A stretch of 56,912 nucleotides of DNA from IMG/VR virus record IMGVR_UViG_3300030117_007306, positions 1 to 56,912 of that record. One strand, given 5' to 3'. This stretch comes from a virus. Shown here piece after piece: positions 1-6,863 of this stretch. Each line of letters opens with the position of its first letter. Position 1 is the stretch's first letter. The position numbers and the translations under genes were made by a program. The notes below the pieces were generated by a model. That model did not search any database. It was given only the letters and a program-made list of their open reading frames with translations, and was not told the DNA's origin.

Positions 1-680
1 TGGGCAACAACCTTGTACTTTGCCGTGCGGAGTTTTTGCTGCTCGCAGTCGAGCGGAACGCTAACAACATCGCGAGGGTCGATTTCGACAACCATTAAAT
101 GTCCTCCATTGCCGTAGCCTCTCGCATAGTCTAAAGAACCAGCATGAAACCCGTGAGAGCATCCAATGTTTGCGTCATCACAAACCTTGTTACGAATCAT
201 TTCGTTTACATCTCCAACCTTGTTAGAGAACTTGCCAGAGTGCCAATCGGTGTAATCTTCTCTCACGCCTTTGTACGCGAGGAAATTACCATCGGGAGTC
301 AAAGGCATCGCCTTGTGTTCTAGGAACGCATACAGTTCGTTTACTGCTCGGCGTGACGGATTCTCCATCAGCTTATCCAAAAACCTCACCAGAGGCTTAT
401 ATGGTAGTCCCTGACGCATGAAGTCGAGAACTCGACCGACAACGTGATTGTGAATCACCTCGTCCTTATAGCGCACCTCTCCATCAGAAACAGAGATGTT
501 GCCGTCTGCGAATTTTTCGACTGCTTTTGGTATGTCGAACAAGTCAGGCAATTCATCAAACCGTTCTTCTGCGAGCAGTTTGGTTGCCTCGTTGAACGAT
601 GGGTTTGAACTCTCCATCGTAAGTGCCTTGCCATCTACAACGATGGTCAGCGAGTTATCAGTTAATATATATGGTAACAT
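1..680 (-). CDS. rIIB: rIIB-like protein, partial (3' end outside window)
   Basis: The reading frame opens at the ATG whose first base is 680 and stays open for 226 codons to the left edge, so the C-terminus is not seen. The translation resembles T4 rIIB: a basic-acidic N-terminal part, then a block with FLEHKAMPLTPDGNFLAYK and a motif containing CSHGFHAGSLDYARGY, which I recognise from the rIIB-like family. It follows rIIA on the same strand with a gap of about 50 bp that holds its own promoter (701..732). In T4, rIIA and rIIB act together at the membrane and affect lysis and exclusion; the exact role here is unknown. Family call is confident, function is not. Confidence 0.85.
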   Translation of the reverse strand, partial: MLPYILTDNSLTIVVDGKALTMESSNPSFNEATKLLAEERFDELPDLFDIPKAVEKFADGNISVSDGEVRYKDEVIHNHVVGRVLDFMRQGLPYKPLVRFLDKLMENPSRRAVNELYAFLEHKAMPLTPDGNFLAYKGVREDYTDWHSGKFSNKVGDVNEMIRNKVCDDANIGCSHGFHAGSLDYARGYGNGGHLMVVEIDPRDVVSVPLDCEQQKLRTAKYKVVA

Positions 681-700
681 AACGTAGTCCTTTAACTTTA

Positions 701-732
701 CTTATAGTGTTTGTTTTCTGGTTGATTGTCAA
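701..732 (-). promoter_or_regulatory. Promoter of rIIB, CMAGAA class
   Basis: In the leftward sense there is TTGACA at 732..727, then CCAGAA exactly 5 nt later, then either CACTAT (17-nt spacing) or TATAAG (20-nt spacing). The CCAGAA box has the same register as in the promoters of nrdA, the SSB-like gene, the PHP gene, rIIA and the gene starting at 8413. Confidence 0.6.
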
Positions 733-3125
733 GCGTTTGCTTGCAAAAATATATTGTTAGCGTTTATCGCTTTATCCTTTACCTCACCTATCTTTTTTTT
801 AGCACGATAGGTAGCCTCGACCATAGTTATATAGTTCAAGGTAGCCTCCATTGCCTCGCGAGGTTGCCTCCAACCAAAATGAGCATCGTCCATGAATCTA
901 ACCATTGGATACTTCTCTATCAGTTCAAGGTTCACCTTGCATAAATCAGAAGTAGGTTCTATATCATCTAGGATGGAACGTGAGTCGGGACGCTTGATAT
1001 TATCTTCGTTCTCATTTTCATCCCTTAACCATCCTCTATGGTAGTTTTCTTCATCGTACTTGGAAGTACCTATGAGTCGGAATGCTTTTTCTAAATTATC
1101 CAAGTCCTTGTCGGTTTTCCGCATCATCTTGAGATAGTTGTCGAGATAATCCTTCGCGGAAGATTCCGGTAGCTTGTTATGAAAGTCATCGTTCCTTTCA
1201 TTCATTTCCAAATATGCCTCGGTGAACATATCGTTCCTATTACATTTTTTCTCATGGAAACGAGCGAACACTCTATCATATAATCTCTGCTTGAGATTAT
1301 TGTCATTCAAGTGACTGACAAAAGCGGCAGTAGCCCAATCCTTGAAATATACCCACTTGGAATCTTTTGCGTCGATAGCATTCTGGTTCTTTGCGGTAGA
1401 TTTCAAAGCGTAAATCTCAGGAACGTCGATACCGCAATCTTCTAATGCTTTTACGTTATCCACAAGTGACTGAGGATGACTAGAACTATCAACTGTCTTG
1501 CCCCAATAGAACTTATCTACAATTACATAAACGCCGCCATTATCTAAATCTACCTCGTTCGACTGAAAGTAGTCGCTGCGACAGTTGTGGTAGTTTCCAT
1601 AACTAGCAGTTTTATCCAGAGAAAAAACCTTGGTGTTATGTTTTGAGTTTTTAACGGTAGTGCCGCCCGATACGGTTGAATTGCTTGGGTATATGTCACG
1701 CAATATAACCTTGGGATACTCTGACAGTTTCTTTGTGGGAAAGTCAAACTTGGTCTTGTCATAAAACTCCTGCTTGGCTTTGCTGTTACGAAAATTTAGC
1801 AAGTAAACATTTTCATATACCGGAGTGTCCTTGTGGTTTTCATCACGCTTATCATACTGCTCCAACAAAGGTGCGATACGATTCAACCTACCGTGATGCG
1901 AAGGCATATCATCTATAATTACTAAAACATCTTTTTTGACATAAATGTTTTGAGCTTCATCGCCGCGAACACGCTTGCGAGTGCCATACCTAGTACGGTC
2001 AGGATTAAATACCTTTAGTTCAATATCCTCGTCCTTCCATTTTCTTTTGGAGAAATCTCCATTAGTAACCTTGATGCCTTTCCATAATATACCCTTGGTT
2101 TCGACTATCTTACGAATCTTCTGGCCGAAACCTCCATGAGCGAACGCTTGATTATATAAAACCTTTACGTCCCATAAAGTATCACATTCTTCAAACTTCT
2201 CACCTAATACGCTCGGTAATGCTTTAATAATCTCGTCGAGCTTGTTAATAATGACTTTTTTGGTAGTGTCAGTATATTGCAATGCCTCACGGGAAGCGGA
2301 GATTTCTAAATCACCGATAGCAAAATCAATCACAACGCCTGACGAAATCAAATCAGATTTTTCATCCTGCCAACCCAAATTCAAAGCAGAGTAGTTTAGT
2401 GGGTAGGCAATGTTACCCATGACCGCATAAGACTCACCTTTTACAAGATTCCAGTTGTCCTTGCCAACCACAATCTCATCACGTTTCAAATCATCCTTTA
2501 GTTGCTCTTGGTTTGCCCCGCGAACATTAGGTACAACTTTGAAATACTTATATAATTTAGTAGCCTTGTGGTAAAACTCATCATAATCATCAGACTTTAC
2601 TGGAATGACAATCTCAATACCATCATTCTCGTCAGTCTTTTCAGAGTGAATCTTGGAGATTTGCCCAACGTCAGATGGGTCGATGAAAGCGTTGTAGGTT
2701 GTTTTAGTACCTTTAACGAATGAGTTGATTACGAAATTATCACCGTATGCGAACGCTGACTTGGAACCGAGTCCCAACTGACCGATTTGCTCATTGGTTC
2801 CACGCTTGGTAGATTCACCGTACATCGCGTAAATCTCAGATACTTGATTCTCTGTCAGGCCGCGCCCAAAGTCACGCACCTTGAACTCAGGGGTCATTTG
2901 AGTAGGTAGAGTAACCTTGATTGGAGTATCGGCTTTGCCCACTTCTATATGAGCGTCTACCGCATTAGTAGAGTATTCTCGGATAACCGCGAGTACCTTA
3001 TCAGAGTACAACTGATTGCGTAGTACATTAAATATGTGGGAGAGTCCTGACTCCTTGATTCCAAAAGATACTGATTGGAAATCGTCGGACTGTTTGAGCG
3101 TTGTTTGTTTTGACGTAGTAATCAT
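729..3125 (-). CDS. rIIA: rIIA-like protein with GHKL ATPase domain
   Basis: 798 residues from the ATG at 3125. The open frame extends 13 codons upstream to a TTG, but that stretch is the promoter (3136..3164), so the ATG is preferred. The N-terminal part has a GHKL/HATPase fold signature: an N-box with EYSTNAVDAH near residue 50, a G1-type RDFGRG near 85 and GLGSKS near 118. This is the architecture of T4 rIIA. The rest is long and acidic with no motif I can name. In T4 the protein is membrane-associated and works with rIIB; the same pairing and order occur here. Its upstream neighbour region holds three copies of the hairpin element described below. Confidence 0.85.
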   Translation of the reverse strand: MITTSKQTTLKQSDDFQSVSFGIKESGLSHIFNVLRNQLYSDKVLAVIREYSTNAVDAHIEVGKADTPIKVTLPTQMTPEFKVRDFGRGLTENQVSEIYAMYGESTKRGTNEQIGQLGLGSKSAFAYGDNFVINSFVKGTKTTYNAFIDPSDVGQISKIHSEKTDENDGIEIVIPVKSDDYDEFYHKATKLYKYFKVVPNVRGANQEQLKDDLKRDEIVVGKDNWNLVKGESYAVMGNIAYPLNYSALNLGWQDEKSDLISSGVVIDFAIGDLEISASREALQYTDTTKKVIINKLDEIIKALPSVLGEKFEECDTLWDVKVLYNQAFAHGGFGQKIRKIVETKGILWKGIKVTNGDFSKRKWKDEDIELKVFNPDRTRYGTRKRVRGDEAQNIYVKKDVLVIIDDMPSHHGRLNRIAPLLEQYDKRDENHKDTPVYENVYLLNFRNSKAKQEFYDKTKFDFPTKKLSEYPKVILRDIYPSNSTVSGGTTVKNSKHNTKVFSLDKTASYGNYHNCRSDYFQSNEVDLDNGGVYVIVDKFYWGKTVDSSSHPQSLVDNVKALEDCGIDVPEIYALKSTAKNQNAIDAKDSKWVYFKDWATAAFVSHLNDNNLKQRLYDRVFARFHEKKCNRNDMFTEAYLEMNERNDDFHNKLPESSAKDYLDNYLKMMRKTDKDLDNLEKAFRLIGTSKYDEENYHRGWLRDENENEDNIKRPDSRSILDDIEPTSDLCKVNLELIEKYPMVRFMDDAHFGWRQPREAMEATLNYITMVEATYRAKKKIGEVKDKAINANNIFLQANA

Positions 3126-3135
3126 AACTGAACTC

Positions 3136-3164
3136 AGTCTACGATACTTCTTGTAGAAAGTCAA
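3136..3164 (-). promoter_or_regulatory. Promoter of rIIA, CMAGAA class, short leader
   Basis: Leftward TTGACT at 3164..3159, 17-nt spacer containing CAAGAA at promoter positions 12-17, then TAGACT at 3141..3136. Only 10 nt separate the -10 from the ATG. It matches the promoter at 8423..8451 at about 20 of 29 positions including spacer bases. Confidence 0.75.
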
Positions 3165-3210
3165 GCCCTAAATTAAAAAATTTTTTCAGTTAATTTTTAT
3201 GAATATAAAT

Positions 3211-3271
3211 AGGGGTTTATTGATGTTTTGAAATATGCCTAGCATATTAACACGGTGAAATAAATCTCCCT
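3211..3271 (-). repeat. Hairpin element copy 1
   Basis: Leftward sense: outer arm AGGGAGATTTAT, 11-nt strand TTCACCGTGTT, inner hairpin AATATGC-TAG-GCATATT (perfect 7-bp stem, 3-nt loop), 11-nt strand TCAAAACATCA, outer arm ATAAACCCCT. Outer stem pairs AGGG with CCCT and TTTAT with ATAAA around a small bulge. Confidence 0.85.
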
Positions 3272-3284
3272 ATAAATTCATTGT

Positions 3285-3344
3285 GCTAGTTTATTGATTA
3301 GCTGAAATACCTCTAGGATATTAAAAACTTGAAATAAATCTAGC
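3285..3344 (-). repeat. Hairpin element copy 2
   Basis: Leftward sense: outer arm GCTAGATTTAT, strand TTCAAGTTTTT, inner hairpin AATATCC-TAG-AGGTATT (with a G-T pair where others have C-G), strand TCAGCTAATCA, outer arm ATAAACTAGC. The outer stem changed on both sides relative to copy 1 (GCTAG/CTAGC against AGGG/CCCT), which is compensatory. Confidence 0.85.
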
Positions 3345-3353
3345 AGGAAAAGA

Positions 3354-3411
3354 GCGTTCGTTGATGGGATGAAATATCTCTAGGACATTGACACTCTAAA
3401 ACAAATCATTC
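3354..3411 (-). repeat. Hairpin element copy 3
   Basis: Leftward sense: outer arm overlapping the stop codon of the gene ending at 3406, strand TTTAGAGTGTC, inner hairpin AATGTCC-TAG-AGATATT (G-T and T-A pairs replace others), strand TCATCCCATCA, then ACGAACGC. The outer stem is the weakest of the set (about 5 pairs with one mismatch). Confidence 0.75.
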
Positions 3412-3588
3412 TTTTGTAAAATTATTTTTTATGGCATCCATATCATTAAAATTTACAATATCATAAATTTCATTTTTATCAGCACTAAAGTATAAGACTT
3501 TACAATCCTCCCCCTCAAAAAAGTAATTGTTTTGCTCCATGTCTAAAAACTCATTGTTTTCGTCCGAATATGAAAATGTCTTAATCAT
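3406..3588 (-). CDS. Small acidic unknown protein
   Basis: 60 residues, acidic, with many Asn, Asp and Phe; no domain recognised. The ATG lies 1 nt after the stop of a possible 8-residue leader peptide (3590..3616), so translation may be coupled to it. It is the last gene of a run of overlapping small genes that begins at 5405. Its stop codon lies inside the outer arm of hairpin element copy 3. Confidence 0.6.
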   Translation of the reverse strand: MIKTFSYSDENNEFLDMEQNNYFFEGEDCKVLYFSADKNEIYDIVNFNDMDAIKNNFTKE

Positions 3589-3589
3589 G

Positions 3590-3616
3590 TCATTTATTTG
3601 GCCTTTTTTCGTTCAT
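3590..3616 (-). CDS. Possible leader peptide MNEKRPNK
   Basis: Eight codons then TGA, ending 1 nt before the next ATG. It would be ignored for its size, but the same start cassette (ATGAANGAAAAA...GCCAAATAA) opens two other genes nearby (4520 and 5405) and recurs in frame at about 4459. It may be the decayed start of a former gene or a translational coupling device. Confidence 0.3.
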   Translation of the reverse strand: MNEKRPNK

Positions 3617-3618
3617 AA

Positions 3619-4260
3619 TTAACACATAAACATACCCCAATGATTGTAATTTGGAGGGTTGTAATCTTCATCTTCTTTCATAAGTTTTGTGTTATTTCCA
3701 TGCTCTGAATGGATATGAGAGTAGACTTTATATCCATAGTTTTTTAAGTGATTAAAGTCAAAGCCACCTTGGCTTGGGGTTTTAAAAGATGGATTATCTT
3801 CAAAATCTTGCGAGTCCCAAGTGTCGGTGTTGTGATGTATTTCGCAATAAATTGGAATTTTTTTTTCAAAAATAAAATCCATAGTTTTAAGTATCGCAGA
3901 CTCCATTCCTTCAACATCTATCTTAACATAAGTTGGAAGGTCAAGTTGTTGCTCTTGAAAAAATTCATCCATTCTTCTGTATTTTATCTCCTGCTCTACC
4001 GTGTCTCGACAGTCTTTGAACTCAGTAATACAATCATAAGACTTATCAGAAAATGCTATGTCATAACATTTATATTTATCGCCAAACTGTTTTGCATTTT
4101 CGACTAGCTCTCCGAAATTATGCGGGGAAGGCTCAAAAGCATAGACTATTTTGCATCTATCTGCTCTCGGTATGGAAAACTCTCCTACACGCGCTCCAAT
4201 ATCACAAAAAATACTGTCGTCGGTGTGCAGGTCGTGGATTTCTGTTTCACTTAACTTCAT
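3619..4260 (-). CDS. FkbM-family methyltransferase
   Basis: 213 residues. SAM-dependent methyltransferase of the FkbM type: glycine-rich motif I FCDIGARVGEFS near residue 18, acidic FEPSP near 43 that would bind the SAM ribose, and KIDVEGME near 113, the family hallmark. FkbM enzymes O-methylate sugars or related small molecules, so this may act with the carbohydrate island although it lies about 20 kb away. It overlaps the start region of its upstream neighbour by 4 nt and belongs to the small-gene operon. Substrate unknown. Confidence 0.8.
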   Translation of the reverse strand: MKLSETEIHDLHTDDSIFCDIGARVGEFSIPRADRCKIVYAFEPSPHNFGELVENAKQFGDKYKCYDIAFSDKSYDCITEFKDCRDTVEQEIKYRRMDEFFQEQQLDLPTYVKIDVEGMESAILKTMDFIFEKKIPIYCEIHHNTDTWDSQDFEDNPSFKTPSQGGFDFNHLKNYGYKVYSHIHSEHGNNTKLMKEDEDYNPPNYNHWGMFMC

Positions 4261-4520
4261 AAACCTTTTACTATTACACTAGCGATGTCTTGTCTCGCGG
4301 ATTTAGAATCAAAATTTATTTGACTCCTTTCATTTCCTATTTTATCTAAAATTTCTAAAATCTTTACGCGCAAGGAATCTTCGTCGTACTCCCAAGTGAT
4401 ATCCTTATTCTCTACTATATACATACATTTATTTGGCATTTTTTCGTTCACAATTTCCCTTCCTACTACTTCGCTATTTAGCGGCCAAGATAATTCATTA
4501 TTTGGCTTTTTTTCATTCAT
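4257..4520 (-). CDS. Unknown small protein with internal start cassette
   Basis: 87 residues starting MNEKKPNN. An in-frame near-copy of the start, VNEKMPNK, occurs about 20 residues in at a GTG, so there may be two start sites or a duplicated 5' end. The remainder (YIVENKDITWEYDEDSLRVK and a helical C-terminus) shows no domain I know. The first codon overlaps the stop of the upstream gene and its end overlaps the FkbM start, indicating translational coupling. Confidence 0.6.
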   Translation of the reverse strand: MNEKKPNNELSWPLNSEVVGREIVNEKMPNKCMYIVENKDITWEYDEDSLRVKILEILDKIGNERSQINFDSKSARQDIASVIVKGL

Positions 4521-4803
4521 TTTTAGTTAATGATATTATATGTTCCTTTACTACTTTTTGTACTCTAGTATCCTCCGGTAAGTCCTCTAGTCTATGCTCT
4601 CTTTCTAGTTTTCTGCCTTGCTTGTCCACATAAGAAAACTTTTTAGGCGGGTCATCACCTTCAAAGTCTGCCCAATCAAACTCTCTATCAAGAGCTTCCA
4701 TATTGTTCATATTCACCCAAAACAAACCTCGCCCGTCTTTATCATTAGAAAGGGTAAGCATCCCTCTGCGAGCCATCTTAAATAATAATTCTTTATACGT
4801 CAT
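4513..4803 (-). CDS. Small unknown protein
   Basis: 96 residues with a regular soluble composition: an N-terminal stretch resembling a small winged-helix start (YKELLFKMARRGMLTL), then an acidic middle (DREFDWADFEGDD) and a basic linker. I do not recognise a family. Start ATG at 4803 abuts the stop of the gene at 4804, typical of tightly packed phage operons. Confidence 0.6.
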   Translation of the reverse strand: MTYKELLFKMARRGMLTLSNDKDGRGLFWVNMNNMEALDREFDWADFEGDDPPKKFSYVDKQGRKLEREHRLEDLPEDTRVQKVVKEHIISLTKNE

Positions 4804-4998
4804 TTACCACTTATGTATTATATTCGCTACAATGAAAAAACAAGTAATTAAATTTACTATAATAATTAAAGTTCTCAAAAATAAACTTATTTGAGCTTCT
4901 TTGAGTGATAATATAGGTATATTTGGCTCATCCTCATCAGTCTTTCCTATCCGATGGTCTACTGTCCTGCACCAAATTAACCATAACTTTTTAATCAT
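4804..4998 (-). CDS. Small membrane protein
   Basis: 64 residues; N-terminal basic segment, acidic centre (TDEDEPNIP) and one long C-terminal hydrophobic helix (LRTLIIIVNLITCFFIVANII). Probably a single-pass inner-membrane protein. One of four tiny hydrophobic proteins in 4.8-5.95 kb. Function unknown. Confidence 0.6.
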   Translation of the reverse strand: MIKKLWLIWCRTVDHRIGKTDEDEPNIPILSLKEAQISLFLRTLIIIVNLITCFFIVANIIHKW

Positions 4999-5089
4999 TG
5001 CGTTTATTTTTATTAGTCAAGCTCCACGCAAACATACACACTATAAAAATAATTAGCCCTGACACAACTTGTAATGCTAATTCTATCAT
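4991..5089 (-). CDS. Tiny single-pass membrane protein (32 aa)
   Basis: ATG at 5089, stop TAA at 4993..4991. The translation has one hydrophobic helix (LALQVVSGLIIFIVCMFAW) and a basic Asn/Lys-rich tail. Its start overlaps the stop of the preceding tiny gene (ATGA) and its end overlaps the start of the next gene; this chain of overlaps supports it being real despite its size. Confidence 0.55.
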   Translation of the reverse strand: MIELALQVVSGLIIFIVCMFAWSLTNKNKRND

Positions 5090-5175
5090 ACTAAATATTT
5101 AGCTGCTAAAATACAGTTGCCTATAATTAAAAAAAATATAATTATCCACCAAGTTATTATTTGTTTTTTCGACAT
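5086..5175 (-). CDS. Tiny single-pass membrane protein (29 aa)
   Basis: ATG at 5175, stop TGA at 5088..5086. Basic N-terminus followed by a hydrophobic helix (ITWWIIIFFLIIGNCILAA). It overlaps the end of the zinc-motif gene upstream and the start of the next tiny gene. Confidence 0.5.
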   Translation of the reverse strand: MSKKQIITWWIIIFFLIIGNCILAAKYLV

Positions 5176-5405
5176 ATTAGAGCTGGAGTCCTTACAACTG
5201 ACCCTTTCTCGTACAAATCCTCTCCCTCATAAACAACAATCCAATCTTTTTCCAATTCATCTAAATGGTCGAGGTCGTAGTCTGTTATATCTTCGAAAGG
5301 TTTGGCTCCCCAAGTACCTACAATTTTCTTTTTCCCTGCGACTTGTTTGATTTTACCCGTACCTCCACATTTATCGCATACATTATTTGGCTCTTTTTCT
5401 TTCAT
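5157..5405 (-). CDS. Small protein with DnaJ-type CxxCxGxG motif
   Basis: 82 residues beginning MKEKEPNN, the same start cassette as the gene at 4520. Residues about 11-18 give CDKCGGTG, one half of a DnaJ-type zinc finger; a second pair is missing, although a lone Cys occurs near the C-terminus (ALICRKNK). The middle is acidic and hydrophobic (YDLDHLDELEKDWIVVYEGEDLY). It could bind zinc as a dimer or be a truncated relic. The three-hairpin element (copy 4) lies immediately upstream of its ATG. Confidence 0.6.
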   Translation of the reverse strand: MKEKEPNNVCDKCGGTGKIKQVAGKKKIVGTWGAKPFEDITDYDLDHLDELEKDWIVVYEGEDLYEKGSVVRTPALICRKNK

Positions 5406-5410
5406 AATTA

Positions 5411-5517
5411 ATTTAGTGACTTACTGAAATACTGTTTTTAATATTTAGTCATTGAAATATTTCTAGAATATTGAACGCCTGAAATATTTTTACAGTATTG
5501 AAGCTTTGAACTAAACT
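5411..5517 (-). repeat. Hairpin element copy 4, three inner hairpins
   Basis: Leftward sense: outer arm GTTTAG, strand TTCAAAGCTTC, hairpin AATACTG-TAA-AAATATT, 10-nt linker TCAGGCGTTC, hairpin AATATTC-TAG-AAATATT, linker TCAATGACTA, hairpin of the AATATT...AGTATT type, strand TCAGTAAGTCA, outer arm CTAAAT. It keeps the element grammar but with three inner hairpins. It ends 5 nt before the ATG at 5405. Confidence 0.8.
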
Positions 5518-5529
5518 ATTCATGTCAGT

Positions 5530-5730
5530 TTATTTATCAAACAAAGGGTCGTAGTTGTCTAGTGACTTATCCTCCTCGAACAGTTGACTCAAAATTTCTG
5601 ACAAAGCGTCATATTCGTTTGTGACCTTTAAAACAAGACCAGCCATATTTCTTGAATACAAAGAACGTAATGATCTTATTTGGCCGTCATTCAATCGCAA
5701 ATTATACGTTTTAGTTTTTTGCGGGTTCAT
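5530..5730 (-). CDS. Small unknown protein
   Basis: 66 residues, N-terminus basic (PQKTKTYNLRLNDGQIRSLRSLYSRN), C-terminus acidic. The arrangement of the first 25 residues (beta strand then helix with LRLND...IRSLRSL) is reminiscent of a ribbon-helix-helix DNA-binding protein but too short for confidence. Overlaps the upstream gene by 4 nt (ATGA). Confidence 0.5.
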   Translation of the reverse strand: MNPQKTKTYNLRLNDGQIRSLRSLYSRNMAGLVLKVTNEYDALSEILSQLFEEDKSLDNYDPLFDK

Positions 5731-5936
5731 TTTGGCAATTTAATAAACTCTGCCACCTCCTGCATTGCTGACGTTGCTTGATTAAGCTTTTCTTCCTGCG
5801 CGGGAGACAATGTCTTATTTGGCGGTTTTGCACTCAAAATTATGATAAAAACAAGAACTGCAAAATTAACAATCAGATTTGCCCAACAAAGATATTTTAT
5901 TCCTAACAAGTCTTCTTTTGTTGATGGTATAATCAT
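5727..5936 (-). CDS. Small membrane protein
   Basis: 69 residues with a hydrophobic helix (YLCWANLIVNFAVLVFIIIL) in the middle and a soluble helical C-terminus. Likely single-pass with a cytoplasmic or periplasmic coil. First gene of an operon with a good promoter only 8 nt upstream of the ATG, so the mRNA is probably leaderless. Confidence 0.6.
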   Translation of the reverse strand: MIIPSTKEDLLGIKYLCWANLIVNFAVLVFIIILSAKPPNKTLSPAQEEKLNQATSAMQEVAEFIKLPK

Positions 5937-5944
5937 TACTAGTT

Positions 5945-5972
5945 ATTATATCTCTACCTTTAGAAAATTCAA
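5945..5972 (-). promoter_or_regulatory. Promoter of the 5936 operon
   Basis: Leftward TTGAAT (5972..5967), 16-nt spacer, TATAAT (5950..5945), 8 nt to the ATG. Directly follows the terminator at 5975..6001, as expected for a new transcription unit. Confidence 0.65.
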
Positions 5973-5974
5973 AT

Positions 5975-6001
5975 AAAAAACCCCGCTCCGAAGAGCGGGG
6001 T
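5975..6001 (-). terminator. Intrinsic terminator after the 6219 gene
   Basis: Leftward hairpin ACCCCGCTC-TTCG-GAGCGGGGT followed by a T run. Nine-base-pair GC-rich stem with a stable TTCG tetraloop. Confidence 0.9.
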
Positions 6002-6033
6002 CGTTATGAGGACTACTATTTACTGGGGGGAGA

Positions 6034-6219
6034 TTACTTGCGTGTCCGACGCTTGCTGAATTTAAGCGTCTGAGAGTCCTTTGCCACAGTAAATGTAGAC
6101 TTTGGAACAGCAACGTATTCTGAACGATGCTGATTGAACTTACGCAGCTTTTCGACAGAATCAATCTGAAGTTCGCTGCCCGCCTGTGTTACGTTTACTC
6201 TGTATGTAGTATTTCTCAT
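6034..6219 (-). CDS. Small basic protein, monocistronic
   Basis: 61 residues, strongly basic C-terminus (LKFSKRRTRK), N-terminus with beta-strand pattern (TTYRVNVTQAGSELQIDSVEKL). No family recognised; charge suggests nucleic acid or ribosome binding. It has its own consensus promoter (6228..6256, 8 nt before the ATG) and its own strong terminator, so it is expressed alone and probably early and highly. Confidence 0.7.
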   Translation of the reverse strand: MRNTTYRVNVTQAGSELQIDSVEKLRKFNQHRSEYVAVPKSTFTVAKDSQTLKFSKRRTRK

Positions 6220-6227
6220 ACGCCTAT

Positions 6228-6256
6228 ATTATAGCGAGCAACAATCAATTTATCAA
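6228..6256 (-). promoter_or_regulatory. Strong sigma70-like promoter
   Basis: Leftward TTGATA (6256..6251), 17-nt spacer, TATAAT (6233..6228), 8 nt to the ATG at 6219. It lacks the CMAGAA spacer box, so it belongs to the plain host-like class. Confidence 0.8.
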
Positions 6257-6264
6257 ATTTTTCT

Positions 6265-6690
6265 TCAACTTTTTTCAATTAACCAACTACTACTTTGCAC
6301 CTTATCTCCCAAACCGTATACGCTCTCTATGCCTAGCTCCTCGCATAGTTTGTGTTCCGGCGTGTTAGTGCCGTCTGTTCTATCGCCGCCGTTGCAAAAC
6401 ATAATCTTATCAAACTTATTTCGATACATTTCGTTCACAAATTTTAGGCTGGCGCAAACTGTATGATCTTCGTCGATGCTCTTGATGGTAAGATTGACAG
6501 GCTTCAGCGCTTGAACAATCATCATGCGCTCTCTGAGAGGCATGAAAGGCCTGCCTTTCTTATTTGTCAAAAACTGATCCGTATTTACGATTACGAAAAG
6601 TTTGTCTGCTATTGCGGCAGATCTCTCTAAAAGTTCTAAATGCCCTATGTGCAGCGGGTCAAACCCGCCGCTAACTACTGATAACTTCAT
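6265..6690 (-). CDS. Cytidylyltransferase-like nucleotidyltransferase
   Basis: 141 residues. N-terminal GGFDPLHIGHLELLE with the HxGH nucleotide-binding motif at residues 14-17, and a C-terminal SSSWLIEK matching the family's late TSS-type motif. Relatives include glycerol-3-phosphate cytidylyltransferase and the HldE adenylyltransferase domain, which make NDP-activated sugars or polyols. It could feed the carbohydrate island, which has no other recognisable sugar nucleotidyltransferase in this window. Start ATG shares a base with the lipoprotein stop. Confidence 0.8.
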   Translation of the reverse strand: MKLSVVSGGFDPLHIGHLELLERSAAIADKLFVIVNTDQFLTNKKGRPFMPLRERMMIVQALKPVNLTIKSIDEDHTVCASLKFVNEMYRNKFDKIMFCNGGDRTDGTNTPEHKLCEELGIESVYGLGDKVQSSSWLIEKS

Positions 6691-6863
6691 TAAAAAGATA
6701 GTTTTACAATAGTGCCTTTTACTACGCCTGTTTCCTTTTCGTACTTATTTGGAGCAGGCTTATCTTCCGGCAGCCATTCATATTTTGTGCTATGGCATCC
6801 AGTACATAAGATAAAAATTAAAGTTAAAAGAAAACAAATAAATATTCTAGTTTCTAACTTCAT
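6690..6863 (-). CDS. Small lipoprotein (57 aa)
   Basis: ATG at 6863 overlapping the SNase stop (ATGA), TAA at 6692..6690. Translation begins with a basic residue and a hydrophobic stretch, then a lipobox LCTGC with the lipidated Cys at residue 23, followed by a short polar tail. A T4-like phage may use such a peptide in lysis (spanin-like) or exclusion, but it is short and alone, so the role is open. Confidence 0.65.
   Translation of the reverse strand: MKLETRIFICFLLTLIFILCTGCHSTKYEWLPEDKPAPNKYEKETGVVKGTIVKLSF

Noticed and set aside
3126-3164. N-terminal extension of rIIA starting at TTG (3164)
   Set aside because: The 13 extra codons coincide with a -35/-10 promoter that matches several others; the ATG at 3125 is used instead.
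3211-3344. Hammerhead or box C/D-like RNA on the opposite strand (TGATG...CTGA strings)
   Set aside because: No arrangement of the hammerhead core is possible, C/D RNAs are not bacterial, and all copies are oriented for transcription with the genes on the other strand.
3211-3411. CRISPR array
   Set aside because: Repeats are imperfect, differ by compensatory changes, are dispersed across the window and lack regular spacers or cas genes.
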